From Synechococcus sp. CS-1329 (GTDB taxonomy: Bacteria > Cyanobacteriota > Cyanobacteriia > PCC-6307 > Cyanobiaceae), in assembly GCF_025128055.1 (NCBI RefSeq), contig NZ_JAHLYS010000007.1, forward strand, positions 1-49,459: DNA of 49,459 bases, in the 5' to 3' direction. Shown one piece after another: positions 1-9,520 of the stretch; within the stretch, counting starts at the first letter, position 1, and the number at the start of each line of letters is the position of its first letter. The notes under the pieces are model-generated. The model did no database searches, had not been told where the DNA came from, and was given only the letters and a program-made list of their open reading frames with translations. The position numbers and the translations under genes were made by a program.

Positions 1-21
1 CCCCCCCCCCCCCCCCCCCCC
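1..21. repeat. Run of 21 C at the window edge, probable contig-end artefact
   Basis: The first 21 bases are all C and are followed directly by sequence that reads as the conserved C-terminal half of prephenate dehydratase. In the pheA frame the run would encode seven prolines where the family has ordinary catalytic-domain sequence, so the run has probably replaced or capped the true upstream sequence. A real homopolymer is possible but unlikely inside a conserved enzyme. Confidence 0.75.
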
Positions 22-429
22 GCGGCGGTGGCCTCACCCCGGGCCGCCCAGGAGCATGGGCTCGAGGTGCTGGCGTATCCCATCAATGATGTGCCCGGCA
101 ACTGCACCCGCTTCCTGATGTTGCAGCGACAGGTGGAAAGCCAGGCCGATGTGGCCACGCTCTGCAGCCTGGCCTTCTCGCTGCGCAGCAACAGCCCCGG
201 TGCCCTGCTGGAGGCCCTGAGCTGCTTCGCCACCCTGCAGCTGAACATGAGCCGGATCGAGTCACGCCCCTCCAAGCGGGAGATGGGTGAATACATCTTC
301 TTCGTGGATCTGGAGATGCCAGCCGACCCCGATGTGCTGGAGCAGGCGATCGAGGCCGTGCGCGGCCATTGCCAGCACCTGGCCCTGTTCGGGACCTACC
401 CGCTCACCAACCTCTCCGAGGAGCAGTAG
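22..429 (+). CDS. pheA: Prephenate dehydratase, C-terminal fragment (5' end missing)
   Basis: Prephenate dehydratase converts prephenate to phenylpyruvate in phenylalanine synthesis. Only the last ~135 residues are present: the end of the catalytic domain (AASPRAAQ-like segment, then the N-C-T-R-F motif at about residues 25-29 after the first GTG), followed by a C-terminal ACT regulatory domain. The ACT domain carries the NSPGALLEAL turn and the ESRPSK segment that bind phenylalanine for feedback inhibition. The coding frame is open to the left through the poly-C run, so the GTG at 28 is internal and not a start. The 3' end overlaps the oppositely oriented methyltransferase by 34 bp. The family call is firm; the gene is truncated by the window or contig edge, not necessarily in the organism. 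Confidence 0.9.
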   Translation, partial: AAVASPRAAQEHGLEVLAYPINDVPGNCTRFLMLQRQVESQADVATLCSLAFSLRSNSPGALLEALSCFATLQLNMSRIESRPSKREMGEYIFFVDLEMPADPDVLEQAIEAVRGHCQHLALFGTYPLTNLSEEQ

Positions 430-1370
430 CGGAAGACGCCGAAACGCATCATCCCGGTGCTGAAGGCCCAGTGCATCAGCAGGATCGTCGGCGCCTCGCG
501 CAGACCCTGCAGCAGCGCTGCCGGCCCCAGGCTGAGGATGGCGCCAGGCCGTCGCACCCCTTCAAGGATGGAGTCGATCCAGGAGGGCAGGGTGGCTGCA
601 CTCCAGTCAGCGGTGTGAACCGGGGCGCCACGCCAGTGCGGGCTGGCTTCGAGGTTGCGGCGGAAGGAGGGAATGGAGGCGAATTCGGGGTGGGCCCACT
701 GGTGCAGCAGCTGATCCATCACCCAGCGCTCCAGCCCATTGAGCTCGCCGTCGCCGGGGTCGCGCCGGTTCCAGTCGGCCACCGCCAGCTGCCCCGTCGG
801 GGCCAGCACCCGCAACAGCTCGTCGGCGTAGCGCTGCTTGTCGGGCATGTGTGGCCCCGCTTCCACGCTCCAGACGGCCTCAAAGCTGCCATCCTCCAGC
901 TCCAGCGCCAGGGCATCCATCACCGCGAAGCGGCAGCTGAGCCCCGCTGGGGTGAGCTGCCGCGCCCGCTCCACCTGGGCGGGACTGATGCTGATGCCCA
1001 GCACGTCGAAGCCGTAGTCGCGGGCAAGGATGCGAGCGCTGCCGCCGATGCCGCAGCCCACATCCAGCAGGCGGCTGCCGGGGGGGCACTGATCCAGGCC
1101 CGACCAGCGCACCAGCTCATGAACGAACTGCTCCTTGGCGGTTCTGAAATCACGGGATTCCGGGGGGCTGCCGTAGTGCCCCAGGTGCACGTGCTCACCC
1201 CAGAGGTTCTCCAGCAGCCGATCAGAGGTCCAGCGGTCGTAGGCCTCGGCCACGGTGGCCGTGCTCTGGAAGCGGCGATCCCGGCGCTGCCATTCCCGCA
1301 CCAGGCCAAGACTGAGCAAGCCGGCTCCGGCACCGATGGCCAGAGGCGGCAGCCAGGTTGGAAGCGGCAT
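396..1370 (-). CDS. Membrane-anchored SAM methyltransferase, tocopherol-methyltransferase-like
   Basis: This 324-residue class I methyltransferase has a hydrophobic N-terminal segment (about residues 5-23), then a SAM-binding motif I LLDVGCGIGG at 101-110 followed by an acidic loop and a post-I region. The motif I form and the arrangement resemble the MPBQ/gamma-tocopherol/sterol methyltransferase family, which methylates prenylquinone or tocopherol precursors in thylakoid or envelope membranes. The exact substrate cannot be told from sequence. Its ATG overlaps the stop of the upstream LON-domain gene as ATGA, so the two are probably translationally coupled, and its 3' end overlaps pheA on the other strand. 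A general small-molecule methyltransferase role is the alternative. Confidence 0.8.
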   Translation of the reverse strand: MPLPTWLPPLAIGAGAGLLSLGLVREWQRRDRRFQSTATVAEAYDRWTSDRLLENLWGEHVHLGHYGSPPESRDFRTAKEQFVHELVRWSGLDQCPPGSRLLDVGCGIGGSARILARDYGFDVLGISISPAQVERARQLTPAGLSCRFAVMDALALELEDGSFEAVWSVEAGPHMPDKQRYADELLRVLAPTGQLAVADWNRRDPGDGELNGLERWVMDQLLHQWAHPEFASIPSFRRNLEASPHWRGAPVHTADWSAATLPSWIDSILEGVRRPGAILSLGPAALLQGLREAPTILLMHWAFSTGMMRFGVFRYCSSERLVSG

Positions 1371-2041
1371 CAGCTGGGTTCCTGCCTGGGTTCCCCCAGA
1401 TCCTTGAAGGTGTCTTTGAGCACGGTGCGGGCGGCCAGTTGCCGGCGGGTCTGGTCGAGCAGCGCGAATTCCTGGCGCAGGCGCTCGGAGGTGTCGGTGA
1501 GCTCCAGCAGGGCCTGCTGATGGTCGGCCACGGGGCCGCCCAGATGGGAGCCGATCCAGAAGGACAACTCCCGGGGCAGATCAGGCAGATCAGCTGGCAG
1601 GGTGGTGGGTTTGCCGATCAACTTGCCGGTGAGATCCACCACATCGCGCAGGGCCTGGGTGACCTGGTGACCCAGGTCCTGGAGCACATCGTGGCTGGTG
1701 CTGGGATCGTCCTCGATCCAGCTGACCATGGCCACACGGAAGGGGGCTTCTCGCACCACTTCAAGCACGCGGAATCGCTGCTGGCCGAGGGTGACGATGT
1801 TGCTGCGATCGTCGTCCTGAGTCTGGCATTGAAGAATTTCAGCGCAGCAGCCCACTTGGGCCATCTCCTGCTGATTTGGATCCCAGCGCACCACACCGAA
1901 GCGGCGGTCAGTTTCCAGCACCGTTCGCAACATCATGCGATAGCGGGGCTCAAAGATATGCAGGGGCAAGACTTCCTGCGGGAACAACACCACATCCGGC
2001 AGGGGGAAGAGTGGGAGTTCCCTCACGGCCAGATCACTCAC
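1370..2041 (-). CDS. LON N-terminal-domain protein (substrate-binding domain only)
   Basis: The protein of about 223 residues matches the stand-alone LON substrate-binding (PUA-like) domain: it opens with RELPLFPLPDVVLFP, continues with LPLHIFEPRYR, and has no AAA+ or protease domain. Such proteins are widespread in cyanobacteria; their role is unknown but is presumed to be binding unfolded or specific proteins. I place the start at the GTG at 2041 (SDLAVRELPLF), because the longer frame begins with TTG and adds seven non-conserved basic residues; no clear Shine-Dalgarno supports either. The stop codon overlaps the start of the downstream methyltransferase (ATGA). Confidence 0.85.
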   Translation of the reverse strand: MSDLAVRELPLFPLPDVVLFPQEVLPLHIFEPRYRMMLRTVLETDRRFGVVRWDPNQQEMAQVGCCAEILQCQTQDDDRSNIVTLGQQRFRVLEVVREAPFRVAMVSWIEDDPSTSHDVLQDLGHQVTQALRDVVDLTGKLIGKPTTLPADLPDLPRELSFWIGSHLGGPVADHQQALLELTDTSERLRQEFALLDQTRRQLAARTVLKDTFKDLGEPRQEPS

Positions 2042-2124
2042 GGAAGGTCGGCGGGGCGGCAATGGGTGGTCGGGGTTTGGTCAGTGGAGGCTCTCGGGAG
2101 GCCTGAGCGCTGGAATGAGTCTAG

Positions 2125-2154
2125 AAAAAAAGGACCCACCGGGAGGGTGGGTCC
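2125..2154 (-). terminator. Intrinsic terminator of the str operon
   Basis: On the minus strand a perfect 9-bp stem (GGACCCACC / GGTGGGTCC, positions 2154-2146 and 2140-2132) with a 5-base loop is followed directly by seven T (2131-2125). It lies about 30 bp after the rpsJ stop codon. This is a textbook rho-independent terminator ending rpsL-rpsG-fusA-tuf-rpsJ, and the strongest terminator seen in the window. Confidence 0.92.
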
Positions 2155-2185
2155 AGAAATTCGTCGCGTCCAGCCGGCTGCTGGC

Positions 2186-2506
2186 TCAGAGCTTCACTTC
2201 AATGTCGACTCCACTGGGCAGATCGAGCTTCATCAGCGCGTCGATCGTCTTGGCCGTGGGGCTGTAGATGTCGATGATGCGGCGGTGGGTGCGGGTCTCG
2301 AAGTGCTCACGGGAATCCTTGTCCACGTGGGGCGAGCGCAGCACACAGTAAATCTTGCGCTTGGTGGGCAAGGGGATCGGACCGATGGCCGTGGCGGCGG
2401 TGTGATCGGCTGTTTCGATGATCTTTTCGCAAGAGAGATCCAGCATGCGGCGATCAAACGCCTTGAGACGGATGCGGATCTTCTGCTGGGCGATGGCGGC
2501 TGACAT
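2186..2506 (-). CDS. rpsJ: 30S ribosomal protein S10
   Basis: S10 is a protein of the 30S head and, as NusE, a transcription antitermination factor. The 106-residue product has normal length and the conserved core ([13 protein letters not shown] segment, [27 protein letters not shown]). It is the last gene of the str operon here, as is common in cyanobacteria. The ATG at 2506 has no recognisable Shine-Dalgarno; the 40 bases before it are pyrimidine-rich on the coding strand. A terminator follows about 30 bp downstream. Confidence 0.98.
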   Translation of the reverse strand: MSAAIAQQKIRIRLKAFDRRMLDLSCEKIIETADHTAATAIGPIPLPTKRKIYCVLRSPHVDKDSREHFETRTHRRIIDIYSPTAKTIDALMKLDLPSGVDIEVKL

Positions 2507-2610
2507 AACAAGACTCGTGGGGACGCAGGCCTTGGTTGAGACCGCGGCCGAAGAACAGGGGAAGGGGGGAAGGGAGGCAGGAGCTGAAGACGGCCTGGGC
2601 CGTGCTCACT

Positions 2611-2638
2611 CCCACCGGAGTCAACCGAAGCCGGTGGG
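2611..2638 (-). other. Hairpin in the tuf-rpsJ spacer
   Basis: A perfect 8-bp inverted repeat (CCCACCGG / CCGGTGGG) with a 12-base loop lies in the 224-bp spacer between tuf and rpsJ. No T tract follows on either strand, so it is not a standard terminator. It could be an RNA-processing or stabilising structure that sets the tuf:rpsJ ratio, or it could be incidental in GC-rich DNA. The rest of the spacer holds a purine-rich stretch (about 2549-2590, plus strand) and no gene. Confidence 0.4.
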
Positions 2639-2730
2639 GGACAACTTGTCGAGGTGCGTGACGGGGGTGAAACCAGGCTGATGCTGGAGTCAGCCCCCGG
2701 ATCAAGGCGACGGGCTGGGCCCTCTCCGCC

Positions 2731-3960
<1,230 letters not shown>

Positions 3961-4001
3961 TGAAGGAAAGAATCGGGGGGGTTGTGGTTAGGGATGAGAG
4001 A

Positions 4002-6077
4002 TCAGGAATTGCCCTGATTCTTGGCGATGATGGCCTCAGCCACATTGCGAGGAACTTCCTCGTAATGACTGAACTCCATCGAGAAAATACCCCGACCCTG
4101 GGTCATGGATCGGAGTTGAGTGGCGTAGCCGAACATTTCGGCCAAGGGCACCTTGGTCTGGACTTTAGACTGTCCGTTGTCGATGGATTGCCCTTCGACC
4201 TGTCCGCGCCGGGAGGACAGGTCACCGATGACCGAACCAAGGTAGTCCTCGGGGATCTCGACTTCCACCTTCATCATCGGCTCAAGAAGAACGGGATTGC
4301 ACTTCTTGACGCCGTCTTTGAAGGCCATGGAGCCGGCAATCTTGAACGCCATTTCCGAGGAGTCGACGTCGTGGTAAGACCCGTCGATCATCGTGACCTT
4401 GATGTCGATCATCGGGAAACCTGCAATCACGCCGGATTGGCAGGTCTCCTTCATGCCGTTCTCAGCTGGTCCGATGTACTCCTTGGGAACGATGCCGCCG
4501 ACGATCTTATTGACGAATTCAAAGCCGGAGCCCGGCTCGCCCGGCTCCATCTCGATGACAACGTGGCCGTACTGGCCTTTGCCACCGGTTTGGCGGGCGA
4601 ACTTGCCTTCGCCCTTGGACTTGGCGCGGATGGTTTCGCGGTAGGACACCTGTGGGGCGCCGATGTTCGCCTCCACTTTGAATTCGCGCAGCATCCGGTC
4701 CACCAGGATTTCCAGGTGCAGCTCGCCCATGCCGGCGATCACGGTCTGGCTGGTTTCCGGATCCGTTGAGACCCGGAAGGTGGGGTCCTCTTCCGAAAGC
4801 GATTGCAGAGCCTTGGAGAGCTTCTCCATGTCGCCCTTGGTCTTGGGCTCCACCGCCACCGAGATCACTGGCTCGGGAATGAACAGGGACTCGAGAATGA
4901 TCGGATCATTCTCGACGCAGAGGGTGTCGCCCGTGGTGGTGTCCTTGAGGCCGAGGACGGCCCCGAGATCGCCGGCCCGCAGTTCATCCACTTCCTCGCG
5001 ATCGTCGGCTTTGAGCAGGATCAGGCGGGAGATGCGCTCCTTCTTGTCCTTGGTGCTGTTGAGCACGTAGCTGCCCTTCTGCAGCACCCCGGAGTACATG
5101 CGCACGAAGGTGAGCTTGCCGTAGGGATCGGCCATCACCTTGAACGCCAGGGCGCTGAAGGGGGCGCTGTCGTCGCAGGGACGGTTCGATTCGGTGCCAT
5201 CGGGCAGCAGACCCGTGATCGGCGGCACGTCCACCGGGGCGGGCAGGTAATCCACCACGGCGTCGAGCACCAGCTGGACACCTTTGTTCTTGAAGGCCGA
5301 ACCGCAGAACATCGGCACCAGGCCGTGCTTGACCACGCCGATGCGAATACCCTTGATCAACTGCTCCTGGGTGAGTTCACCATTCTCCAGGTAAGCCTCC
5401 ACAAGCTCTTCGTCGGTTTCAGCCACCGATTCCATCAACTTACCGCGCCACTTGGCGGCTTCCTCCTTCATGTTCTCGGGGATTTCACTCTCGAGAATGT
5501 CGGTACCAAGATCATTGGTGTAGAGAATTGCCTTCTCACGCACCAGGTCAACGATGCCCTTGAGTTCACCTTCGGCGCCGATCGGCAACTGAAGCGGCAC
5601 CGCATTCGCCTTGAGGCGATCCTTGATCTGGTCGTAGACCTTCAGGAAGTTGGCACCGGTGCGGTCCATCTTGTTGACGAACACGATCCGGGGCACGTTG
5701 TAACGATCGGCCTGGCGCCACACCGTTTCCGACTGGGGCTGCACACCACCGACGGCGCAGAAGACGGCGACAACACCATCCAGCACCCGCATCGAACGCT
5801 CCACCTCAATGGTGAAGTCGACGTGTCCGGGTGTGTCGATGATGTTGATGCGGTGATCCTTCCAGCTGGTGGAGATAGCCGCTGCCGTGATGGTGATGCC
5901 GCGTTCGCGCTCCTGCTCCATCCAGTCGGTGACCGCGGCGCCATCGTGCACCTCGCCCATTTTGTGGACCACACCTGAATAGAAGAGGATCCGTTCGGTT
6001 GTGGTGGTCTTGCCCGCGTCGATATGGGCTGCAATGCCAATATTTCTGACGCGGTCCAAGGGGTAGGCGCGGGCCAC
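4002..6077 (-). CDS. fusA: Elongation factor G
   Basis: EF-G catalyses GTP-dependent ribosomal translocation. From the GTG at 6077 the product is 691 residues, matching cyanobacterial EF-G, and starts [19 protein letters not shown] with the P-loop AHIDAGKT at 17-24, then [14 protein letters not shown] and NKMD. The frame stays open upstream to an ATG at 6161, but that would add 28 poorly conserved residues. The GTG is preceded by GGAG with a 9-base spacing, which decides the start. The order is rpsG-fusA-tuf, the classical str arrangement. Confidence 0.97.
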   Translation of the reverse strand: MARAYPLDRVRNIGIAAHIDAGKTTTTERILFYSGVVHKMGEVHDGAAVTDWMEQERERGITITAAAISTSWKDHRINIIDTPGHVDFTIEVERSMRVLDGVVAVFCAVGGVQPQSETVWRQADRYNVPRIVFVNKMDRTGANFLKVYDQIKDRLKANAVPLQLPIGAEGELKGIVDLVREKAILYTNDLGTDILESEIPENMKEEAAKWRGKLMESVAETDEELVEAYLENGELTQEQLIKGIRIGVVKHGLVPMFCGSAFKNKGVQLVLDAVVDYLPAPVDVPPITGLLPDGTESNRPCDDSAPFSALAFKVMADPYGKLTFVRMYSGVLQKGSYVLNSTKDKKERISRLILLKADDREEVDELRAGDLGAVLGLKDTTTGDTLCVENDPIILESLFIPEPVISVAVEPKTKGDMEKLSKALQSLSEEDPTFRVSTDPETSQTVIAGMGELHLEILVDRMLREFKVEANIGAPQVSYRETIRAKSKGEGKFARQTGGKGQYGHVVIEMEPGEPGSGFEFVNKIVGGIVPKEYIGPAENGMKETCQSGVIAGFPMIDIKVTMIDGSYHDVDSSEMAFKIAGSMAFKDGVKKCNPVLLEPMMKVEVEIPEDYLGSVIGDLSSRRGQVEGQSIDNGQSKVQTKVPLAEMFGYATQLRSMTQGRGIFSMEFSHYEEVPRNVAEAIIAKNQGNS

Positions 6078-6179
6078 GGGTAAGGTCTCCGGTGTTTGAT
6101 CGACGAATTTTGCGGGCGCAAGTTTAAGGGTTGACCTGCTCCGGCTGAAGGCGCCCGCCATTCAGCCAGGAAAGGCCGC

Positions 6180-6650
6180 TCAGTAGCGGTAGTGAGCGAA
6201 AGCCTTGTTGGCCTCCGCCATCTTGTGGGTTTCTTCGCGCTTGCGCACGGCACTGCCGGCTTCGTTGGCGGCGTCCATCAGTTCACCGGCCAGTTTCTGG
6301 GCCATGCTGCGGCCATTGCGGGCCCGGGAAAAGTTGACCAGCCAGCGCAGCGCCATGGCGGTGCCGCGTTCCTGACGAACCTCCATCGGCACCTGGTAGG
6401 TGGCGCCGCCCACCCGACGGGCCCGCACTTCCACCAGGGGGGTGGCGTTGCGAACGGCCGTTTCGAACACCTCGAGGGGGTCGGTGCCGGTGCGGTCGTT
6501 GATCAGTCCGAAGGCGTCGGAGAGGATCCGCTGGGCGGTGGACTTCTTGCCGTGCTTCATCAGCCGCGCCACGACCATGGAGGCCAGGCGACTGTTGAAC
6601 TGGGGATCAGGAAGGATCGGGCGCTTCTCAGCAGCATTGCGGCGGGACAT
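6180..6650 (-). CDS. rpsG: 30S ribosomal protein S7
   Basis: S7 nucleates assembly of the 30S head by binding the 3' major domain of 16S rRNA. The 156-residue length is exactly typical. The sequence shows the conserved N-terminal SRRNAAEKR, the [10 protein letters not shown] segment, [18 protein letters not shown], and the C-terminal [20 protein letters not shown]. It lies between rpsL and fusA, co-oriented, with a 57-bp gap to rpsL. Confidence 0.98.
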   Translation of the reverse strand: MSRRNAAEKRPILPDPQFNSRLASMVVARLMKHGKKSTAQRILSDAFGLINDRTGTDPLEVFETAVRNATPLVEVRARRVGGATYQVPMEVRQERGTAMALRWLVNFSRARNGRSMAQKLAGELMDAANEAGSAVRKREETHKMAEANKAFAHYRY

Positions 6651-6707
6651 AAACCTGTGGGGATCGGCGGTGCGAGGGAGTGGGGAGACAGACGGTCAGA
6701 GCTGGAA

Positions 6708-7082
6708 TCAGCTCTTGGGGGTCTTGGCGCCGTACTTGGAGCGGCTCTGGCGGCGATCCTTCACACCTGAGGTGTCGAGGGTGCCGCGGATGATGTGGTA
6801 GCGGACGCCGGGGAGATCCTTGACGCGGCCTCCACGGATCAACACCACGGAGTGCTCCTGCAGGTTGTGGCCGATCCCGGGGATGTAGGCCGTGACTTCA
6901 AAGCCCGAAGTGAGACGGACGCGAGCCACCTTGCGGAGGGCCGAGTTCGGTTTCTTCGGAGTGGAGGTATACACGCGAGTGCAGACCCCACGGCGTTCTG
7001 GACAGGAGACCAGCGCCGGGGACTTGGTCTTGCGGGTGAGGTGCTGCCGTTCGGTGCGGATCAGCTGTTGAATCGTGGGCAT
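6708..7082 (-). CDS. rpsL: 30S ribosomal protein S12
   Basis: S12 lies at the decoding centre and affects translational accuracy. From the ATG at 7082 the product is 124 residues ([13 protein letters not shown]...), the normal length. The frame stays open 75 bp further upstream but that part is not S12-like. The [11 protein letters not shown] segment, where streptomycin-resistance substitutions occur in other bacteria, is intact with the wild-type lysine, as is the second hotspot around GVRYHIIRG. It is the first gene of the str operon. Confidence 0.98.
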   Translation of the reverse strand: MPTIQQLIRTERQHLTRKTKSPALVSCPERRGVCTRVYTSTPKKPNSALRKVARVRLTSGFEVTAYIPGIGHNLQEHSVVLIRGGRVKDLPGVRYHIIRGTLDTSGVKDRRQSRSKYGAKTPKS

Positions 7083-7102
7083 CGAGGGCCGGAGAATTAG
7101 GC

Positions 7103-7112
7103 CGGACGTCCG
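7103..7112. promoter_or_regulatory. 10-bp palindrome upstream of rpsL
   Basis: CGGACGTCCG is a perfect palindrome 20 bp before the rpsL ATG, in the 52-bp gap after the Fe-S carrier gene. A weak -10-like TAATTC lies just downstream on the coding strand. It could be an operator or RNA structure for the ribosomal operon, but a GC-rich 10-mer palindrome can arise by chance. Confidence 0.25.
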
Positions 7113-7134
7113 ACCGTTTCGACAATCCGTCACC

Positions 7135-7491
7135 TTACTTTGTCGTGGTCCCCCCACTGCCGGTGCGGCTGAAGGCGGCGCCGCAGGCGCAGCAGCTCAC
7201 CCCCTCGCCGGAGCGGATCAGGAAGCCCCCACCGCTGAGATCCCCGCGGTAGTCGAGGCTCAGGCCCCCCAGCAGCGGGAGTTGGCTGGCCGGAGCGTGC
7301 AGCGTGATGCCATCGGCCCTGGCCACGGGCACCCCGGCGAGGTGGCCCGGACGGATGCGGATCACCCATTGCTCACAGCCCCCCTCCACCAGATCAAGGT
7401 GCATCAGGCCAGGGGTGCCTGCGACGGCTGCCTGGCGGCCCAGCTCGGCCGCCGCCGCTGAGGACAGGCGCAGGCTCAGACCCTTGGGCAT
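7135..7491 (-). CDS. A-type iron-sulfur carrier (IscA/SufA/HesB family)
   Basis: A-type carriers bind Fe-S clusters or iron and pass them to apoproteins. The 118-residue protein begins with the family-like [11 protein letters not shown] helix and has the three expected cysteine positions: C39 (EGGC), then C101 and C103 in CACG near the C-terminus, equivalent to the family's CGCG. An extra C100 makes the motif CCACGAAF. It lies 52 bp upstream of rpsL on the same strand and could be transcribed into the str operon. The family is clear; its client proteins are not. Confidence 0.85.
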   Translation of the reverse strand: MPKGLSLRLSSAAAAELGRQAAVAGTPGLMHLDLVEGGCEQWVIRIRPGHLAGVPVARADGITLHAPASQLPLLGGLSLDYRGDLSGGGFLIRSGEGVSCCACGAAFSRTGSGGTTTK

Positions 7492-7494
7492 GGG

Positions 7495-7502
7495 GCGATC
7501 GC
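7495..7502. repeat. HIP1 octamer GCGATCGC
   Basis: One of six copies of the cyanobacterial highly iterated palindrome found by eye; it lies in the upstream flank of the Fe-S carrier gene. Confidence 0.7.
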
Positions 7503-7555
7503 GCGGATGGGCGTCAAAGGCAGGCCTCAGCTTGCCAGGGCCGGAGCCCGCCCGC

Positions 7556-9391
7556 TCAGCCTCCGGCCCTCTCGCCGGCCTGGTCGGTCCCGCTGCGGGG
7601 CACCAGGCCCAGGCCGTTGTGGATCGAGGCGGCCACCCCCCGCCCCCGCACCGTCTGGGCGTTGCCTACGAACAGTCCGGTGGAGCTGCCACCATCGAGG
7701 TTCAGGGCGTCCCGCAGGCCCATCTGACGCAGCAGAGCAGCCGTTTCGCCCAGGGTCGGCCCGGCGTGATCCACCCCCTGCAGGGTCAGCAACCAGACCT
7801 GACGACCATCGCTGCCGATCACGGTGCGCGGAGCCCCCTGCCCCTGGAAGGCGCTGCTGAATCCTTCGGCGCTGCCGTTGAGCACGACCCGACCGCCGAG
7901 CAGCAACAGGGGGCCTCCCCCCATCACGAAGTCCTGCTGGCCGAGGGGGTCGCTGGGCTGGCTGGAGAGACGGAGGCGGCTGGCTGCGGGCCAGGGCGGA
8001 ATCACACCCGCTCTGCCCACCACCAGGGTGTCCTCGGGACCCAGGCGGACCCCCCCCTGAAGCTGGGCTGCATCGATCCGCTGCAGCACCACTCCTGCCC
8101 GGATCAGCACGGCTGATTCGTTGCCGCTGAGGGCCTGGTAACTGCTCCCCCATGCGGCGGTGTACCGGGCCAGGCCCCGCTGCACGTAGCCGCTGTTCAG
8201 GGTCGTCAGCGGCCAGCGTTGCCCCCTCTCATCGATCAGTTGTTCCTGCAGGGCCAGGCGGCCGAAGCTGGGGAGGCGGCCCGTCTGCCAGCCGATGGCG
8301 CCGCGGTTGAGGATCGGCCCGGAGAGCCAGCGTCCTTCAGCCTTGAGGGCGCCCAGGGGTAGCCGACGCACGCGGTTGAAATAGCCGCCGTTGATGGCCA
8401 CCAAGGCCTGCTCCTGCTGGGCCAGGGCTGTCAGTGAGGTCAGCCCCTGCATCCCATCAGGACGGGTGAGCAGGCGCAGCGCGAGGGGCCTCTGCTGGGG
8501 ATCAAAGCGGACACTGCTGACCAGCATCCGCCGCGCTCCCAGCGGCAACACCTGACGGTTGGTGCTGACGCTGCGGTTGAGCAGGGCCTGGAGCCTGGCG
8601 TCGAGAGGCGGTGCGGCCGGCCTCGTGGCTGTTGTCCCGCCGGCGCTGGATCCCGCAGGAATGTCGAACACCACCCGGTCGGGCCCGCCGAGGGTCAGGA
8701 CCCGGCCACCGTCTTTGGGGCGCAACAGCAGCCCCTCCCGGCTGGAACTGACCGCCACGCCGAGGGCCTGCAGTTCCGAGCGCTGGTTGGCGCTGCTGAG
8801 CAGGCCCAGCAGGATCTGACCGGATTCCTGGCGCACCAGGGCGGCCCCATTGAGATCGAGCACCACCTGGCGATTCGGCCCTGGGGGCGAGGCCCTCACC
8901 CGCAGCAGACCGGGCAGGGGCATCTCCAGGATCAGACGATCCCCGTCGGTCTGGATGCGGACGCCGGCCGCCTGCAACAACGGGCCGGCCTCCACGGCCA
9001 CCTCATCGTCGAGGCTGCGCTGCTCAGCGGTGGGCACCAGCAGCTTCCGCCCGAACCACTCAAGATCGAGGCTGCCGTCGACGCGGGTGCTGCTGGCCAC
9101 CCCCAGCTGGCCCTGGAGCACCTCCAGGGGCAACCAGAGCTGAGCAGAGCCGGAGCCAACGGCCGGGATCGCTTGCCAGCGGGCGCTCTGCTCACGGCCG
9201 TTGATGACGATCCGGCGGCCTTCCTGGCGTGCCGGCAGGGGACTGCGGGCCAGCAGACCCTGGGTTCTGGCCCCAGACATGGGAGCGACCGGTTGGGCCT
9301 GGGTCCGCAGGAGCGCGCCATCGGCGGCCGGCAGCAGGGCCATCACAGCCAGGCTGATCAGCCTGGTTGGAAGGGATCGGCGCCGCATCAC
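7556..9391 (-). CDS. Exported phosphodiester glycosidase family protein (DUF2233/NAGPA)
   Basis: The 611-residue protein starts with a basic n-region and a hydrophobic signal-like segment (about residues 10-27). The N-terminal half (about 60-270) is a beta-rich region whose family I cannot name. The C-terminal half has the hallmarks of the NAGPA/DUF2233 fold: AINGGYF near residue 330, FVMGGGPLLL, and DALNLDGGSSTG near residue 560, followed by a short tail. Characterised members cleave phosphodiester-linked sugars, so a role in cell-envelope polysaccharide turnover in the periplasm is a reasonable inference. It runs divergently from gltB across 129 bp. Confidence 0.85.
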   Translation of the reverse strand: MMRRRSLPTRLISLAVMALLPAADGALLRTQAQPVAPMSGARTQGLLARSPLPARQEGRRIVINGREQSARWQAIPAVGSGSAQLWLPLEVLQGQLGVASSTRVDGSLDLEWFGRKLLVPTAEQRSLDDEVAVEAGPLLQAAGVRIQTDGDRLILEMPLPGLLRVRASPPGPNRQVVLDLNGAALVRQESGQILLGLLSSANQRSELQALGVAVSSSREGLLLRPKDGGRVLTLGGPDRVVFDIPAGSSAGGTTATRPAAPPLDARLQALLNRSVSTNRQVLPLGARRMLVSSVRFDPQQRPLALRLLTRPDGMQGLTSLTALAQQEQALVAINGGYFNRVRRLPLGALKAEGRWLSGPILNRGAIGWQTGRLPSFGRLALQEQLIDERGQRWPLTTLNSGYVQRGLARYTAAWGSSYQALSGNESAVLIRAGVVLQRIDAAQLQGGVRLGPEDTLVVGRAGVIPPWPAASRLRLSSQPSDPLGQQDFVMGGGPLLLLGGRVVLNGSAEGFSSAFQGQGAPRTVIGSDGRQVWLLTLQGVDHAGPTLGETAALLRQMGLRDALNLDGGSSTGLFVGNAQTVRGRGVAASIHNGLGLVPRSGTDQAGERAGG

Positions 9392-9520
9392 GATTGGATC
9401 CGCATCCGTTGGTGATGAACGCTAACGCTGAACGCTCGTCTCTAGGATCAAAATTCTCTTCCGCGCGGAGGCAGCCTGACCAGGGGCTTCCGCGGTCTAC
9501 CGACAGGTTTTTGCCGGGCT

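Noticed and set aside
9392-9520. NtcA binding site upstream of gltB
   Set aside because: I looked for GTA-N8-TAC at a suitable position and did not find a convincing match.
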